Of a stretch of DNA of 64,000 nucleotides, positions 35,182-43,700 are shown in pieces. This DNA comes from Herbaspirillum sp. RV1423. GTDB lineage: Bacteria; Pseudomonadota; Gammaproteobacteria; Burkholderiales; Burkholderiaceae_D. Position 1 is the stretch's first letter. Each line of letters opens with the position of its first letter. Location: assembly GCF_000577615.1 (NCBI RefSeq), contig NZ_CBXX010000010.1, positions 89,757 through 153,756 on the forward strand. The letters are read 5' to 3'. The translations under genes were made by a program, and so were the position numbers. The notes beneath the pieces are model-generated. The model saw nothing but the letters and a program-made list of their open reading frames with translations. It had not been told where the DNA came from and made no database searches.

Positions 35182-35778
35182 TCATTTGCGCACCCATCCT
35201 CTCTGAATAAAATTTCCAAATAGCTTTCGATGAACGCGGAGGGCCACGTTGTAAGTGGCGGGTAAATATAAATGCACCTCACGAAACGCAAGCCAGGCAC
35301 TCAGCATGGAGACCAAGCCCGCACCAACCATGTCTAGAGGAAAGTGAACGCCAAGGTAGATTCGTGCCCATGCAATAGGTAGCCCCAGCAATGCAAGCGC
35401 TATTCCCGCTAGGCGCGGGCTACGATGCATCAAGAAACTAAACGCGACAGCCCACAGGAGCGTCAGGTGGTCGCTCGGGAAAGAGGAATCGGCAGCGTGG
35501 GGAATCAGCGTATGTCCAAGCCCGATCATGAAAGGGCGAGGATGTTGCCAGACCAGGCCGATGATCTGGTTGATAAGTAAGCCCGCTAGGCCGGAAGCAG
35601 TGGCTTCGAGTAAAACTTTCCGTGTACGCTCGCTGCCTCGCAGCCAACCGATCGCTATGATGACCGGTACCACCCAAATGGCGTACTGCGCGAAGACAGT
35701 GGCGATGGCCAGCAGGAGCGTACCCGGATGCTCGGGGGCATTAAGCCAAAGAAATAGTGTGTGATTGAAGTTTTCCAT
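35182..35778 (-). CDS. PAP2-family membrane phosphatase (undecaprenyl pyrophosphatase-like)
   Basis: 198 residues, about six helices. The three phosphatase motifs are present: KxxxxxxRP-like QHPRPF near 75, PSDH near 100 (SSFPSDHLTL), and ARIYLGVHFPLDMVGA near 138. The BcrC type recycles undecaprenyl pyrophosphate and gives bacitracin or peptide tolerance; a lipid-A phosphatase role is also possible. It lies between the PepSY gene and the COG4705-like gene on the same strand. Confidence 0.83.
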   Translation of the reverse strand: MENFNHTLFLWLNAPEHPGTLLLAIATVFAQYAIWVVPVIIAIGWLRGSERTRKVLLEATASGLAGLLINQIIGLVWQHPRPFMIGLGHTLIPHAADSSFPSDHLTLLWAVAFSFLMHRSPRLAGIALALLGLPIAWARIYLGVHFPLDMVGAGLVSMLSAWLAFREVHLYLPATYNVALRVHRKLFGNFIQRGWVRK

Positions 35779-35834
35779 GGAGTCTCCGTGTCCTGATCAC
35801 TCATCAGGAATGACCCGGACACACTGGTATATAG

Positions 35835-36170
35835 TCAGTCTTTCTTGTCGTGGTCGTCATCGCGATCCGCTTTGTCTTCAGAGGACGAAATAACAGTCCC
35901 CTTGTCGGGATCGACTTTGACATCGAAGACCTTGGGCCCGCTAACTACTTCCACGTCATAGACCCAGCCGTGCTTCGTGCTCTCGTACTCAGCGCGTGCA
36001 GCCTTACCGTTGGCATGCTGCTCGGCTATAGTGACAGCTTGAGAAAGCGGGATTTTTGCCTTGGTTATGGACAGCGCATCGTTTTCCATGCCGCCTTGGG
36101 TGGCATAGGCGGCAGTACCCGAAGCGGCGATGATGGCAGTTAGAATGGAAATTTTAATGTAACGATTCAT
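35835..36170 (-). CDS. Periplasmic PepSY-domain protein
   Basis: 111 residues: a signal peptide (cleavage near 23, ASGTAAYA), then one PepSY domain (ITKAKIPLSQAVTIAEQHANG, WVYDVEVVSG, VFDVKVDPDKGTVIS) and a highly acidic, His-containing tail (DKADRDDDHDKKD). The tail could bind cations. Small PepSY proteins commonly accompany cytochrome b561 and QseBC-type regulators. First gene of the cargo run; the 424-bp interval upstream presumably carries its promoter. Confidence 0.82.
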   Translation of the reverse strand: MNRYIKISILTAIIAASGTAAYATQGGMENDALSITKAKIPLSQAVTIAEQHANGKAARAEYESTKHGWVYDVEVVSGPKVFDVKVDPDKGTVISSSEDKADRDDDHDKKD

Positions 36171-36594
36171 TGTGCTTCTCCAAAAAGAACGCAGGAATTT
36201 GCGTAAAGGAGAGACTACGGAAACTTACTTAGCTGGTACTGAGCCGCTCCCAAATCGCTTAACGTGCCTTATTTTCCGTTTCCTGAGAGCCTCTGATACC
36301 GGCTGGCTATGGTCTGACGCCCGTTTGGCAGACGAGGCAGCTTGGCCTTGAGTTTCGTCAATGCACCTCTGCTGAGTCGTTAGGCCGCTGATGCTCATTG
36401 GTATGACCACAAATATTCCTAGCCCCCTGGAACACACGTGGCCATCAGAATGCTACTTTTGGAAAATTCGTTGGCGCTGGTCAAGCCACGCACCCAGGAC
36501 AGGAAAAGACCACTGATTCCAAGACGGAGCCCCCTGTAAGCAACCGATACCAACGGACACCATTGAGAGTCCGTTGGCCTGCGACAATCGATCG
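36171..36594. other. Intergenic region between cargo and istB
   Basis: A 424-bp interval. CCAACGGAC (36550-36558) and GTCCGTTGG (36569-36577) form a 9-bp stem with loop ACCATTGAGA, beginning 18 bp beyond the istB stop. The loop holds CTCAATGG on the minus strand, the core of the transposon end repeat. No convincing gene is present. Confidence 0.45.
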
Positions 36595-37365
36595 TTAATC
36601 GTCGGAGCTGGCTTTCTTGCTCCTCGGCTTAGTCCTTGGCGCTCGCGCGCTTCGCATTGACTCGCCTTTGAGTTTAATCTCGTAAGATGTGTTGATCACT
36701 CGATCCATGACAGCGTCAGCAATTGTTTTGTTATCGAACGTTCCGTGCCACTCTTCCAGAGGCAATTGGCTGGTGAACAAGAGGGATCGCGCCCCCATAC
36801 GGTTCTCGATAAGTTCGAGCAGATCGCTTTGTGCCCGCTTACTGAAGGTATCAATGCCCCAGTCGTCCAGAATCAAAAGGTCAAACTTCTTGAGCTGCTG
36901 GAGTCGGTTTGCAAATGTTCCTAATGCACGGGCCGCTGTCATGCTCTCAATCAGAATAGGCACGCGGACAAAGTGTGCAGATAAACCATCTCGGCATGCC
37001 TGGTTGGCCAACGCGCAGGCAAGCCAAGACTTCCCGGTTCCTGTGGGGCCTGTGATGACTAGGTTATGCCGCTGGCGTACCCAGTCGAGACTGGTCAAAC
37101 TGATGAACTGCGATTTATCCAAGCCTCGTTGTGCTCGATAGTCGATGTCCTCAATCGCCGCGCTTACCGGCAACGCCGCACGCTTAAGCATCACTTGTTG
37201 CCGACGATTGTCTCGCACTGTCATTTCGTGATCAACCAGGCTTCTGACACGATGCTCGAACGGTAGGTCACCGGTATTTGGCGTAGATATTTGTCTTTCG
37301 AATTCCGCTGCCATGCCCGACAGCTTGAGATGATGCATTTTTTCAATTGTGAGGTTGTTCATCAT
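36595..37365 (-). CDS. istB: IS21-family transposition helper ATPase IstB
   Basis: 256 residues. The IstB opening NNLTIEKMHHLKLSGMAAEFERQ pattern is followed by the AAA+ ATPase core: Walker A GPTGTGKSW near 103, Walker B LLILDDWG near 165 and an arginine-finger region near 190-215. IstB loads the IstA transposase onto target DNA. Its start overlaps the istA stop (ATGA), the usual IS21 arrangement. Confidence 0.93.
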   Translation of the reverse strand: MMNNLTIEKMHHLKLSGMAAEFERQISTPNTGDLPFEHRVRSLVDHEMTVRDNRRQQVMLKRAALPVSAAIEDIDYRAQRGLDKSQFISLTSLDWVRQRHNLVITGPTGTGKSWLACALANQACRDGLSAHFVRVPILIESMTAARALGTFANRLQQLKKFDLLILDDWGIDTFSKRAQSDLLELIENRMGARSLLFTSQLPLEEWHGTFDNKTIADAVMDRVINTSYEIKLKGESMRSARAPRTKPRSKKASSDD

Positions 37366-38972
37366 TTGGATGGTTCTCCTTCGTTATGACTCAGTACTTG
37401 TTCGTAATAGCTTGCACCACGGATATTTTTGTGTTCGAGAAGTGTCGTCGCCGGGGATGAAGAGTTTTCCCGCTCCAGCAGGTCCAACCCTTTGTTCAAG
37501 ATGTCACGCAGCCGTGCGGTGCCAAGGACATGGTTCTCCCCGGCGTAACTGCATACAGACTCCATCCGTTGCTCCCCGCAGCTCTTCGCAATTGCCTGAA
37601 GCGCACATGTGGTACGGTAGCCAGAGTACGGCCCCCGCACCCGGTCAAGGAGTGCGGCTAATTGCCCTGCGGTTGCAGGGCCAATTTTGGAAGCCCATTC
37701 GAGCGCCTTCTCACTGGTCCACCCCGCAACAGCAGCATGAGCAGGCGGACGATGGTGTGGAAGGATCGTCATTTTCTCCCGTTTTCGACTGCGCTCATGC
37801 GTAACGATGGATTTTCCCAGTTGGAGTAGCTCAACAAATCTCTGCGTAAGTCGATAGTCGAACTCTTGGTTACGCTTCTCGCTGGGGACGCTATACCTAT
37901 GTTCATCTATAAGAACCAAGTAGTCCGGCCCTGCGCGCACCTTGCCCCATTCCGCGAGTTCGTACGGTTGATCCGGCAACGGCATCAACAATGGTTTCTC
38001 TTCTGCAAGCCAACATGAAAACCGCGTTCCATTGCGCTTCTGAAATTTTCGATGATTGAACTCTTCCAAAAGCTCCCGAATGGCACGATTCAACTCTGCC
38101 ATGGTGAAGAACTTTCTGTTTCGCAGCCTGAAGAGAATCCAGCGCTGAACCAGTAATACACTCATCTCAACATGCGGCTTGTCTTTCGGCTTACCGGCCC
38201 TTGCAGGCCACGGTGTGGTGCCGTAATACCTGCATAGCTGGAGATATGATTCGTTCATCGTCGGGTCATGGCGGTAGGCTTTGATCACTGCGGACTTGAG
38301 GTTGTCCGGGACAATTGACTGAGGAACGCCCCCGAAGTATTCGAACATATTCACGTGAGATCCCAAGAAATCCACGATACGCTGCGACCAGGACGCTTCC
38401 GCATAGACGTATTGCGAACCTCCCAGCACTCCCACGAAAATCTCCGCAGTCAAAATCTCGCCGGAATCCTGGTCATGAATTACGACCTTTTTCCCCGAAT
38501 AATCGACATAGGCAGCTTCACCGTAGCGAGCCTCTGAGCGCATCGAGAGCTTTTGTGACTTCTTCCATTTGCGATATTTCCTGCAAAAAGTCGAATAGTC
38601 GAGTCGATGCTCCTCTGGGTCAACGGACTGCCACTCGACGTGAAGCTCTGCCAGCGTAGCCCCGGGCTTTTTCATCTCCTCATCAATATAGTTCAAGTCG
38701 AGCAGATTGCTTTTCTCATCAACCAAGCGTTTATGCGGGTTGAACTTGTGGTCTAGGAGTTCGTCGTCCAGCTCGGCCGGAAGTGGCCAAGGCAGTCCTA
38801 ATTCCTTATAAGTTTGGATGATCCGATTGATGGTTTTTCGACTGATGCCGGTCACCAGTTCTATTCGTCGCTGAGAGTATCCCTTGTCGAGGTGATACTT
38901 CAGGACATCACGTACGATGCGCACGTTTGCTCTCCTTTGAATTCCCATGGTCGTAAGTTGTGCTGCGCACAT
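37362..38972 (-). CDS. istA: IS21-family transposase IstA
   Basis: About 536 residues from the ATG at 38972 (AGG nine bases upstream); longer starts up to 39080 are open. N-terminal helix-turn-helix (YHLDKGYSQRRIELVTGISRKTINRII, residues ~25-50), then the RNase-H/DDE core: D in AYVDYSGKK (about 165), D in SIVPDNLKSAV (about 230) and E in KPHVEMSV (about 267). A C-terminal beta barrel (LVLIDEHRYSVPSE) follows. The catalytic residues appear intact. It is the likely transposase of the whole 11-kb element. Confidence 0.92.
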   Translation of the reverse strand: MCAAQLTTMGIQRRANVRIVRDVLKYHLDKGYSQRRIELVTGISRKTINRIIQTYKELGLPWPLPAELDDELLDHKFNPHKRLVDEKSNLLDLNYIDEEMKKPGATLAELHVEWQSVDPEEHRLDYSTFCRKYRKWKKSQKLSMRSEARYGEAAYVDYSGKKVVIHDQDSGEILTAEIFVGVLGGSQYVYAEASWSQRIVDFLGSHVNMFEYFGGVPQSIVPDNLKSAVIKAYRHDPTMNESYLQLCRYYGTTPWPARAGKPKDKPHVEMSVLLVQRWILFRLRNRKFFTMAELNRAIRELLEEFNHRKFQKRNGTRFSCWLAEEKPLLMPLPDQPYELAEWGKVRAGPDYLVLIDEHRYSVPSEKRNQEFDYRLTQRFVELLQLGKSIVTHERSRKREKMTILPHHRPPAHAAVAGWTSEKALEWASKIGPATAGQLAALLDRVRGPYSGYRTTCALQAIAKSCGEQRMESVCSYAGENHVLGTARLRDILNKGLDLLERENSSSPATTLLEHKNIRGASYYEQVLSHNEGEPSK

Positions 38973-39097
38973 TGGATACACCTCGCGAGCCAGAATGAAC
39001 AGACGTAGACCGTCCTCTTCAGCCAAGCGAAGTATTGACATAGGTAGGGGGAAGCGGGATACTCCAGCGCGGAGGGTCAACTTCCAACGCTGTATCT

Positions 39098-39135
39098 AAA
39101 GGTCTGTAGGCTGCCACCTGCAGGCCTTTTTTGTA
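39098..39135 (+). terminator. Hairpin followed by a T-run
   Basis: AGGTCTGTAGG pairs with CCTGCAGGCCT (two G-U pairs), followed by TTTTTT, between istA and the small regulator gene. It would act on plus-strand transcription; it may shield istAB from reading in the opposite direction. Confidence 0.4.
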
Positions 39136-39161
39136 TCCGCCTTCGCTTTTAGCGAATTAGG

Positions 39162-39455
39162 TCATTCCTCTTCTCCTTTCTTTCCTGTTTGCACGGCTTT
39201 GGTGCGCTCCGCCACCAACCAACGTGCAACGTCTAGCGTGAGCGCAAATTTCCCGCGTCTGTTTTCGAGTTCAAAAACTGGTACTGGAATGGACTTGCGG
39301 ACCAAGGCCATTCGGTAGGCCTCTTTGCTGGGATACCCTAGCGCTATCCTCAAATTATCACCGGACAGCAGCGGTCCATATTGCCGCGTGAGTTCACGAG
39401 CCATCAAGACATCCAGATCCATATCGTTCTCATTGGCTTCGAATTCGTTTGTCAC
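39162..39455 (-). CDS. Small putative DNA-binding protein (PrtN-like)
   Basis: 97 residues from a GTG at 39455; an ATG at 39422 giving 86 residues is equally plausible. The pattern MARELTRQYGPLLSGDNLRIALGYPS then AYRMALVRKSIPVPVFELENRRGKFAL looks like the winged-helix/excisionase-type fold of pyocin activator PrtN and related small regulators. It is located in the transposon upstream of istA on the same strand; a role in controlling transposition is an inference. Confidence 0.6.
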   Translation of the reverse strand: MTNEFEANENDMDLDVLMARELTRQYGPLLSGDNLRIALGYPSKEAYRMALVRKSIPVPVFELENRRGKFALTLDVARWLVAERTKAVQTGKKGEEE

Positions 39456-39669
39456 GGCTAGTTACCATTCAGGCAGGGTTAATGTTCGTTTTGCCAGCAT
39501 AACGGTCTCAATAGGCGAAATCCACCCGATGAAATAATCGCAATTGACGATCATTTAGAATCCTGACACTTGCCTTTATCTCTTTGATTTTCAAATAAAA
39601 AAGCCGTGACTACTTTAAGACTGTACTAGTTAAAATATCGGGTAGGTATATGAAGATTCTTTATCTCAA

Positions 39670-39692
39670 TGTTGATTAAAAATTAATCAACA
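39670..39692. promoter_or_regulatory. Perfect palindrome, candidate operator
   Basis: TGTTGATTAA-AAA-TTAATCAACA, a perfect 10-bp inverted repeat with a 3-base centre, 28 bp before the start of the 309-residue gene. Without a T-run and so close to the start, it looks like an operator rather than a terminator. Confidence 0.55.
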
Positions 39693-39720
39693 CACTTACA
39701 TCCACCGCTAAAACACGAGA

Positions 39721-40650
39721 ATGTTGGACGAAAAGCAGCCACGCAAAGACGAGGAAGTTGACCGTATACGCTCTATTTTCTGGTTCTATTTAATAGCCGC
39801 ATCCATCGGATCAAGCAAAGCTACAGATGTGCGAAAGGCTCTGGAGCCGCATAAAAGCAGCGTGAACAAGCACGGGCAATCCGACAAAAACGAGAAATTT
39901 GCTCACTACCGTAGCGGCGAGCGAATGCCAAATTCCACCCTCGTGGATCTGGCGAATCGCAAGGTTCCAGGGAGCCGAGCATGCATTGATCACCCGCTTT
40001 GGAGGGTTCTGCGCTTTCGGGGCTCGATTCAATTGCAGGCAAGTTCTTGGATAGGTCGACTCAGCAGCCGCGTCCAAAACCTGATGTTCACCAATCAGCG
40101 AACATTGATCGAGCCTGCCTCCCAACTTCAGTTAGAGAATTTGGTTAGGGACAAGAGCCTAGATAGCTTAGCCGCGCTGACCGTCATTTACCGGTTGAGC
40201 CAAGAGAGAGAAGACGCAGATGCCATGTGGACCTGCGCGACGGCGATATTCCAGCTGTTAGTTATGATGAATGGGATGCTAAGTACGTTTCATATTGGGC
40301 AATTACTTTACGACCTCTACGCAGACCGTTTGTTACGTTCAGCCTCATGTGGAGGAAATATTCGCGCATGGGATGTTTTTCAATACGATGTAGGTGCCGA
40401 AGTAATTCACTTATATGCGCACTTATCGCAAAAGAAGATTAATGGCCGGCGACGCCATCCAGATTATTACGTCATGCAGGCGATGACTGAAAGTCATCCT
40501 CGCCAGGTTGACGAGTTCCTTCCAATACTCCTACCCAATCTTGGGCTTGGTCCGCCGACGTCCGAGGGCGCAGAGCTACTCCGAAAGTATCTCGCTTTAC
40601 AACCACATTTGGCGTCAAAGGTTTCTCAAGCAGACTCAGCCGTGGATTAA
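39721..40650 (+). CDS. Hypothetical protein with N-terminal phage/ICE-type 'YRSGERMP' domain
   Basis: 309 residues, mostly helical. The N-terminal ~100 residues contain FAHYRSGERMPNSTLVDLANRKVPGS and HPLWRVLRF, a pattern I associate with uncharacterised proteins of mobile elements, possibly a divergent helix-turn-helix. The remainder (about 150-300) is helical with no recognised motif. It is the only cargo gene on the plus strand and reads toward the right transposon end. A perfect palindrome precedes it. Function unknown; regulation or target choice for the element is a guess. Confidence 0.6.
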   Translation: MLDEKQPRKDEEVDRIRSIFWFYLIAASIGSSKATDVRKALEPHKSSVNKHGQSDKNEKFAHYRSGERMPNSTLVDLANRKVPGSRACIDHPLWRVLRFRGSIQLQASSWIGRLSSRVQNLMFTNQRTLIEPASQLQLENLVRDKSLDSLAALTVIYRLSQEREDADAMWTCATAIFQLLVMMNGMLSTFHIGQLLYDLYADRLLRSASCGGNIRAWDVFQYDVGAEVIHLYAHLSQKKINGRRRHPDYYVMQAMTESHPRQVDEFLPILLPNLGLGPPTSEGAELLRKYLALQPHLASKVSQADSAVD

Positions 40651-40674
40651 AGATTGGTCGTTGTGGCGTTATCT

Positions 40675-40798
40675 GCCATTCGCTGGCGCACAGGAATGCC
40701 AACAGGTGGTTCCTTTATCGCACCATTCCATGGCGCTCTGTAGCGGCATCTTGATGGTGCCGTCGGCCATTGAGTGGCGCTTTACGCGCCATTACTCA
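40675..40798 (-). repeat. Right transposon end: terminal inverted repeat and repeat array
   Basis: Terminal repeat 40769-40798. Degenerate copies on the minus strand: AAAGCGCCACTCAATGGC (40766-40783), AGAGCGCCATGGAATGGTG (40721-40739), AAAGGAACCACCTGTTGGC (40698-40716), TGCGCCAGCGAATGGC (40675-40690). Spacing is about 45, 23 and 23 bp. The array begins just after the 309-residue gene. Confidence 0.75.
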
Positions 40799-43700
40799 CA
40801 GAGAATTCAGCAATTCTTCGCGCACAGGCGCTTGCTCCAATCGCCCCAACTCCATCGCTTTATTAAACTTGGTGAAGATTCTCTTTGAGCGATCAATCGC
40901 AAACTGAGGATCGGTACCATCAGGAAAATCGGTGTTCAGGAAGTCCAATAAATAAAGAATCTTCCTCGCATCTTCATAATAATCGTCCTTTATTTCGCCG
41001 ATCAGTTTCTTGTAATAACTCGAAATAATCTTTCGTGCCGAAGCACGCCCATCCACGAGATCTGTCCAATTTTCTATTGCATATTCAACGCTGGATTCAT
41101 TAATAGATATGGCATCCCAAGTCCTGGCGTGCCAATTCCAATCCGTAGGAATGGCTCCGTCCTTTGTTTTGGGAACAAATCTGCTGCGATATAAATTGTC
41201 TGGGTTATGCTTTGATTCTTTTGGTATGGGAGTTGATTCCCAATCAATCAGTCCGCCCCATCCCGGACTGCCGGCGTTGCGAAATACAATCAGCGCACTG
41301 CGCGCGATATCGAACCGGACGTGCTGTACACCATGAGTATTCCCCCATGCAACGAATTTGCTCTCTTCCCCCGCCTTATCTTTATAAAAAGAAATCGCTT
41401 TGTTATAGGCCCAACCAGGTATTCCGTTCACCATACTATTGAACTCAACTATCGACTTTGCATCCTGAAATGCAGAGCCTCCAATCGATAAGCGAACCAT
41501 CCATGCTTTAAATTCCTCCTCCTTTTCCTTCATGCATGACTCGACGTTATCGGCAAAATTGTCCACTGCATCTTTCGCGGACGAATCCTTAGCACTGATA
41601 ATGAAATCCGCTCCACTGTCGCGTTCTTTAAAGTGCCTCGCGTAATTCGTGGTTTCGGCTTCAGCGTTAGTCGCGTCTTCTCGCAACCATGGCCCGTCAA
41701 ACATGAGAGGCTTTTTTGCATGGCGAATAATGCACTGTCGATTTGGCCGCGGCCGAACAAACGGGGGAATTGACTGCGTTGGCACATACTCACCCACTAC
41801 CAAGTTCACATCGTGTTCAATTGCATTTAGTCTAAAGACATCGTTTGCATTGTCCGTGTGAATTTTTAGCGGCCTTTTGCTGCTATCAATGTCATAAGTT
41901 CCGTTTGTGCTTGGATTCGGTTCAAACTCCGCGTCCATAAACGGACCGGCATAGGATGTATATGCTTCAAACCTTAACTTATTCTGTTCGCGGATTTTAT
42001 TTTCGATGGACAGTAGTGTCTCTGTATTCCCTTCGTTTTTATTGGTCAGAGTAATCGAGAAGAATTTTCCGCGCTGGTTATCGTTGGTGTAGGTGACGGA
42101 ACCAAGTCCTTTTTCGTCTATTTGTTTAGAAATCAGCCTCAGAGAACCACTGTCCGGGATATCTATTTTTGGAGTTTTTTTAGTATCGTCGATTGTTTTT
42201 TCCAATATTATTTCAAAATTCCCAAGAGGATCGTCTGGAAAATTGACAGTGTTATGACGGATATGAAGCTCAATTTTTCCGCTCGGAGCGGACGAGTATT
42301 TTTGAATTTGAATATCGCATTCATCGGTAGGCGGAGTGCGGACAACGGTAATTTCATTTTTCAGCAATTTCTCTTCCAACAGCCTGTCGTTCATTAGATG
42401 GCACTGGTTAACGACATCCTCAACATCCGGTTCATCTCGATCCTCATCTCGGTTCTGCGGAGGAGGACCGTATTTGCTATTTTCAATGCCTATATATTTG
42501 ATGATCTGATCGACGTCTCCTTTTTCACCACGTATCTCGATAATGAAATATCCCATCTGTTTGCTGTACATCGTCACTGTTCGTACATAGACGCCCTTGT
42601 CGTAATGAAAATCGGAGAGGATTTCAACGCTGAACCCGGCCATCAGCAATTCGAACAATATGATCCGCCGCGTATCGCCGTGCTGCCACTTGGTACCGCT
42701 TACGTTACCCAAGTTGATAGTGAGCACTCGAAAGTTCGGTTTCAACAGTATAGCGATAGCGTGGTCGTGAGCGCTCAGAGAAATATTGTCCTCCGACATG
42801 GCTTCTACCGGCTCTCTCCCTTCGTTCAAGGTGCCATACGCCATTGTCTGCCGAGCTTCTGCGCCCAAGCTAGACGCATATTTGGAAACCATTCGTACCC
42901 ATGTTATTTGACGCGCCACGGCACCTTCGTCGCCACGCAGCAAAAATGTCACATCCGCTTCTCCAGCCTTCGAGATGGTAAAGCGTTGCTCCATGCGGGA
43001 ATTTTCCCTAAAAACAGGTCCGCTGATATCAATGGTGTAGCCGCCGTCCACCAACATTTGCAGTAACTCGATGTTCCGCAAATCGATTTCACCATCGACC
43101 AGGGGAGGAGAATCAACAATGATCAGCGAAAAGCCTGGCATCTCATCAACAACAAGTAGGTCGTCGGGTTGATCCATCAAAATGTAACTCGTCGTCACCT
43201 GAAGTCTACGGCCCGTCTCTGCATAGACTCTTATACCCGGCTTCGCTGCTGAATCTTTCTCCGGGTGCGTACCATCCGATTGATTTGAACGATCATCAAG
43301 GGGCTGGTCCCCTTGCTGCATCTCGTCCGGATCAAATCCGTCATATCTTCGTGTGCTGCTTTCGGCTACACGATTAATGCCTTCCGTGCCAAGCGTATGC
43401 GATGTGCCGCCACCAGTGGAATTTGCAATATCGCTTGCAAAAGACATTCCGGGCTTTGGAGTTTCCGGCTCGGAATTTACATCCTGCTCGAATTCATCAA
43501 GCTCATTGTCGTGAGCCATTGACTGTTTTTTCGTTGACTCCCGGCTACCGAAATATCCGAATGGCCATACCACCGTACCAAAGAAGATAGTCGACAATGC
43601 TGCAATTGAAAAAACGATATACGGAGTCGAGTTGATTTCAGGGTTAACGGCTCTTGCCGCTGCGACCCCGCCTCCCAGCATAGTAAGACGCATATAGTCT

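Larger units (their letters stand above)
29646..40798. mobile_element. 11.15-kb cargo transposon with IS21-type istAB, inserted in the giant toxin gene
   Basis: The ends read inward as TGAGTAGTGGC (29646 on, plus strand) and TGAGTAATGGC (40798 on, minus strand), with 22 of the first 30 positions matching. CAGAG flanks both sides. Each end carries several further copies of a degenerate repeat near AAGCGCCACTCAATGGC. TG...CA termini, a 5-bp duplication and multiple internal end repeats fit the IS21/Tn7/Tn5053 class of DDE transposons; istA and istB are the only transposition genes inside. They are therefore the likely machinery, although they could be a later insertion. Cargo: envelope/sensing genes (29965-36170), and two unknown genes (39162-40650). 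Confidence 0.88.

Noticed and set aside
36225..36437. 70-codon minus-strand frame between the PepSY gene and istB
   Set aside because: Composition and sequence do not look coding and nothing supports translation.
36550..36577. Hairpin beyond istB as the true right end of a compact IS21 element
   Set aside because: It contains the end-repeat core but there is no matching partner near 39.1 kb and no target duplication; kept as an open alternative only.
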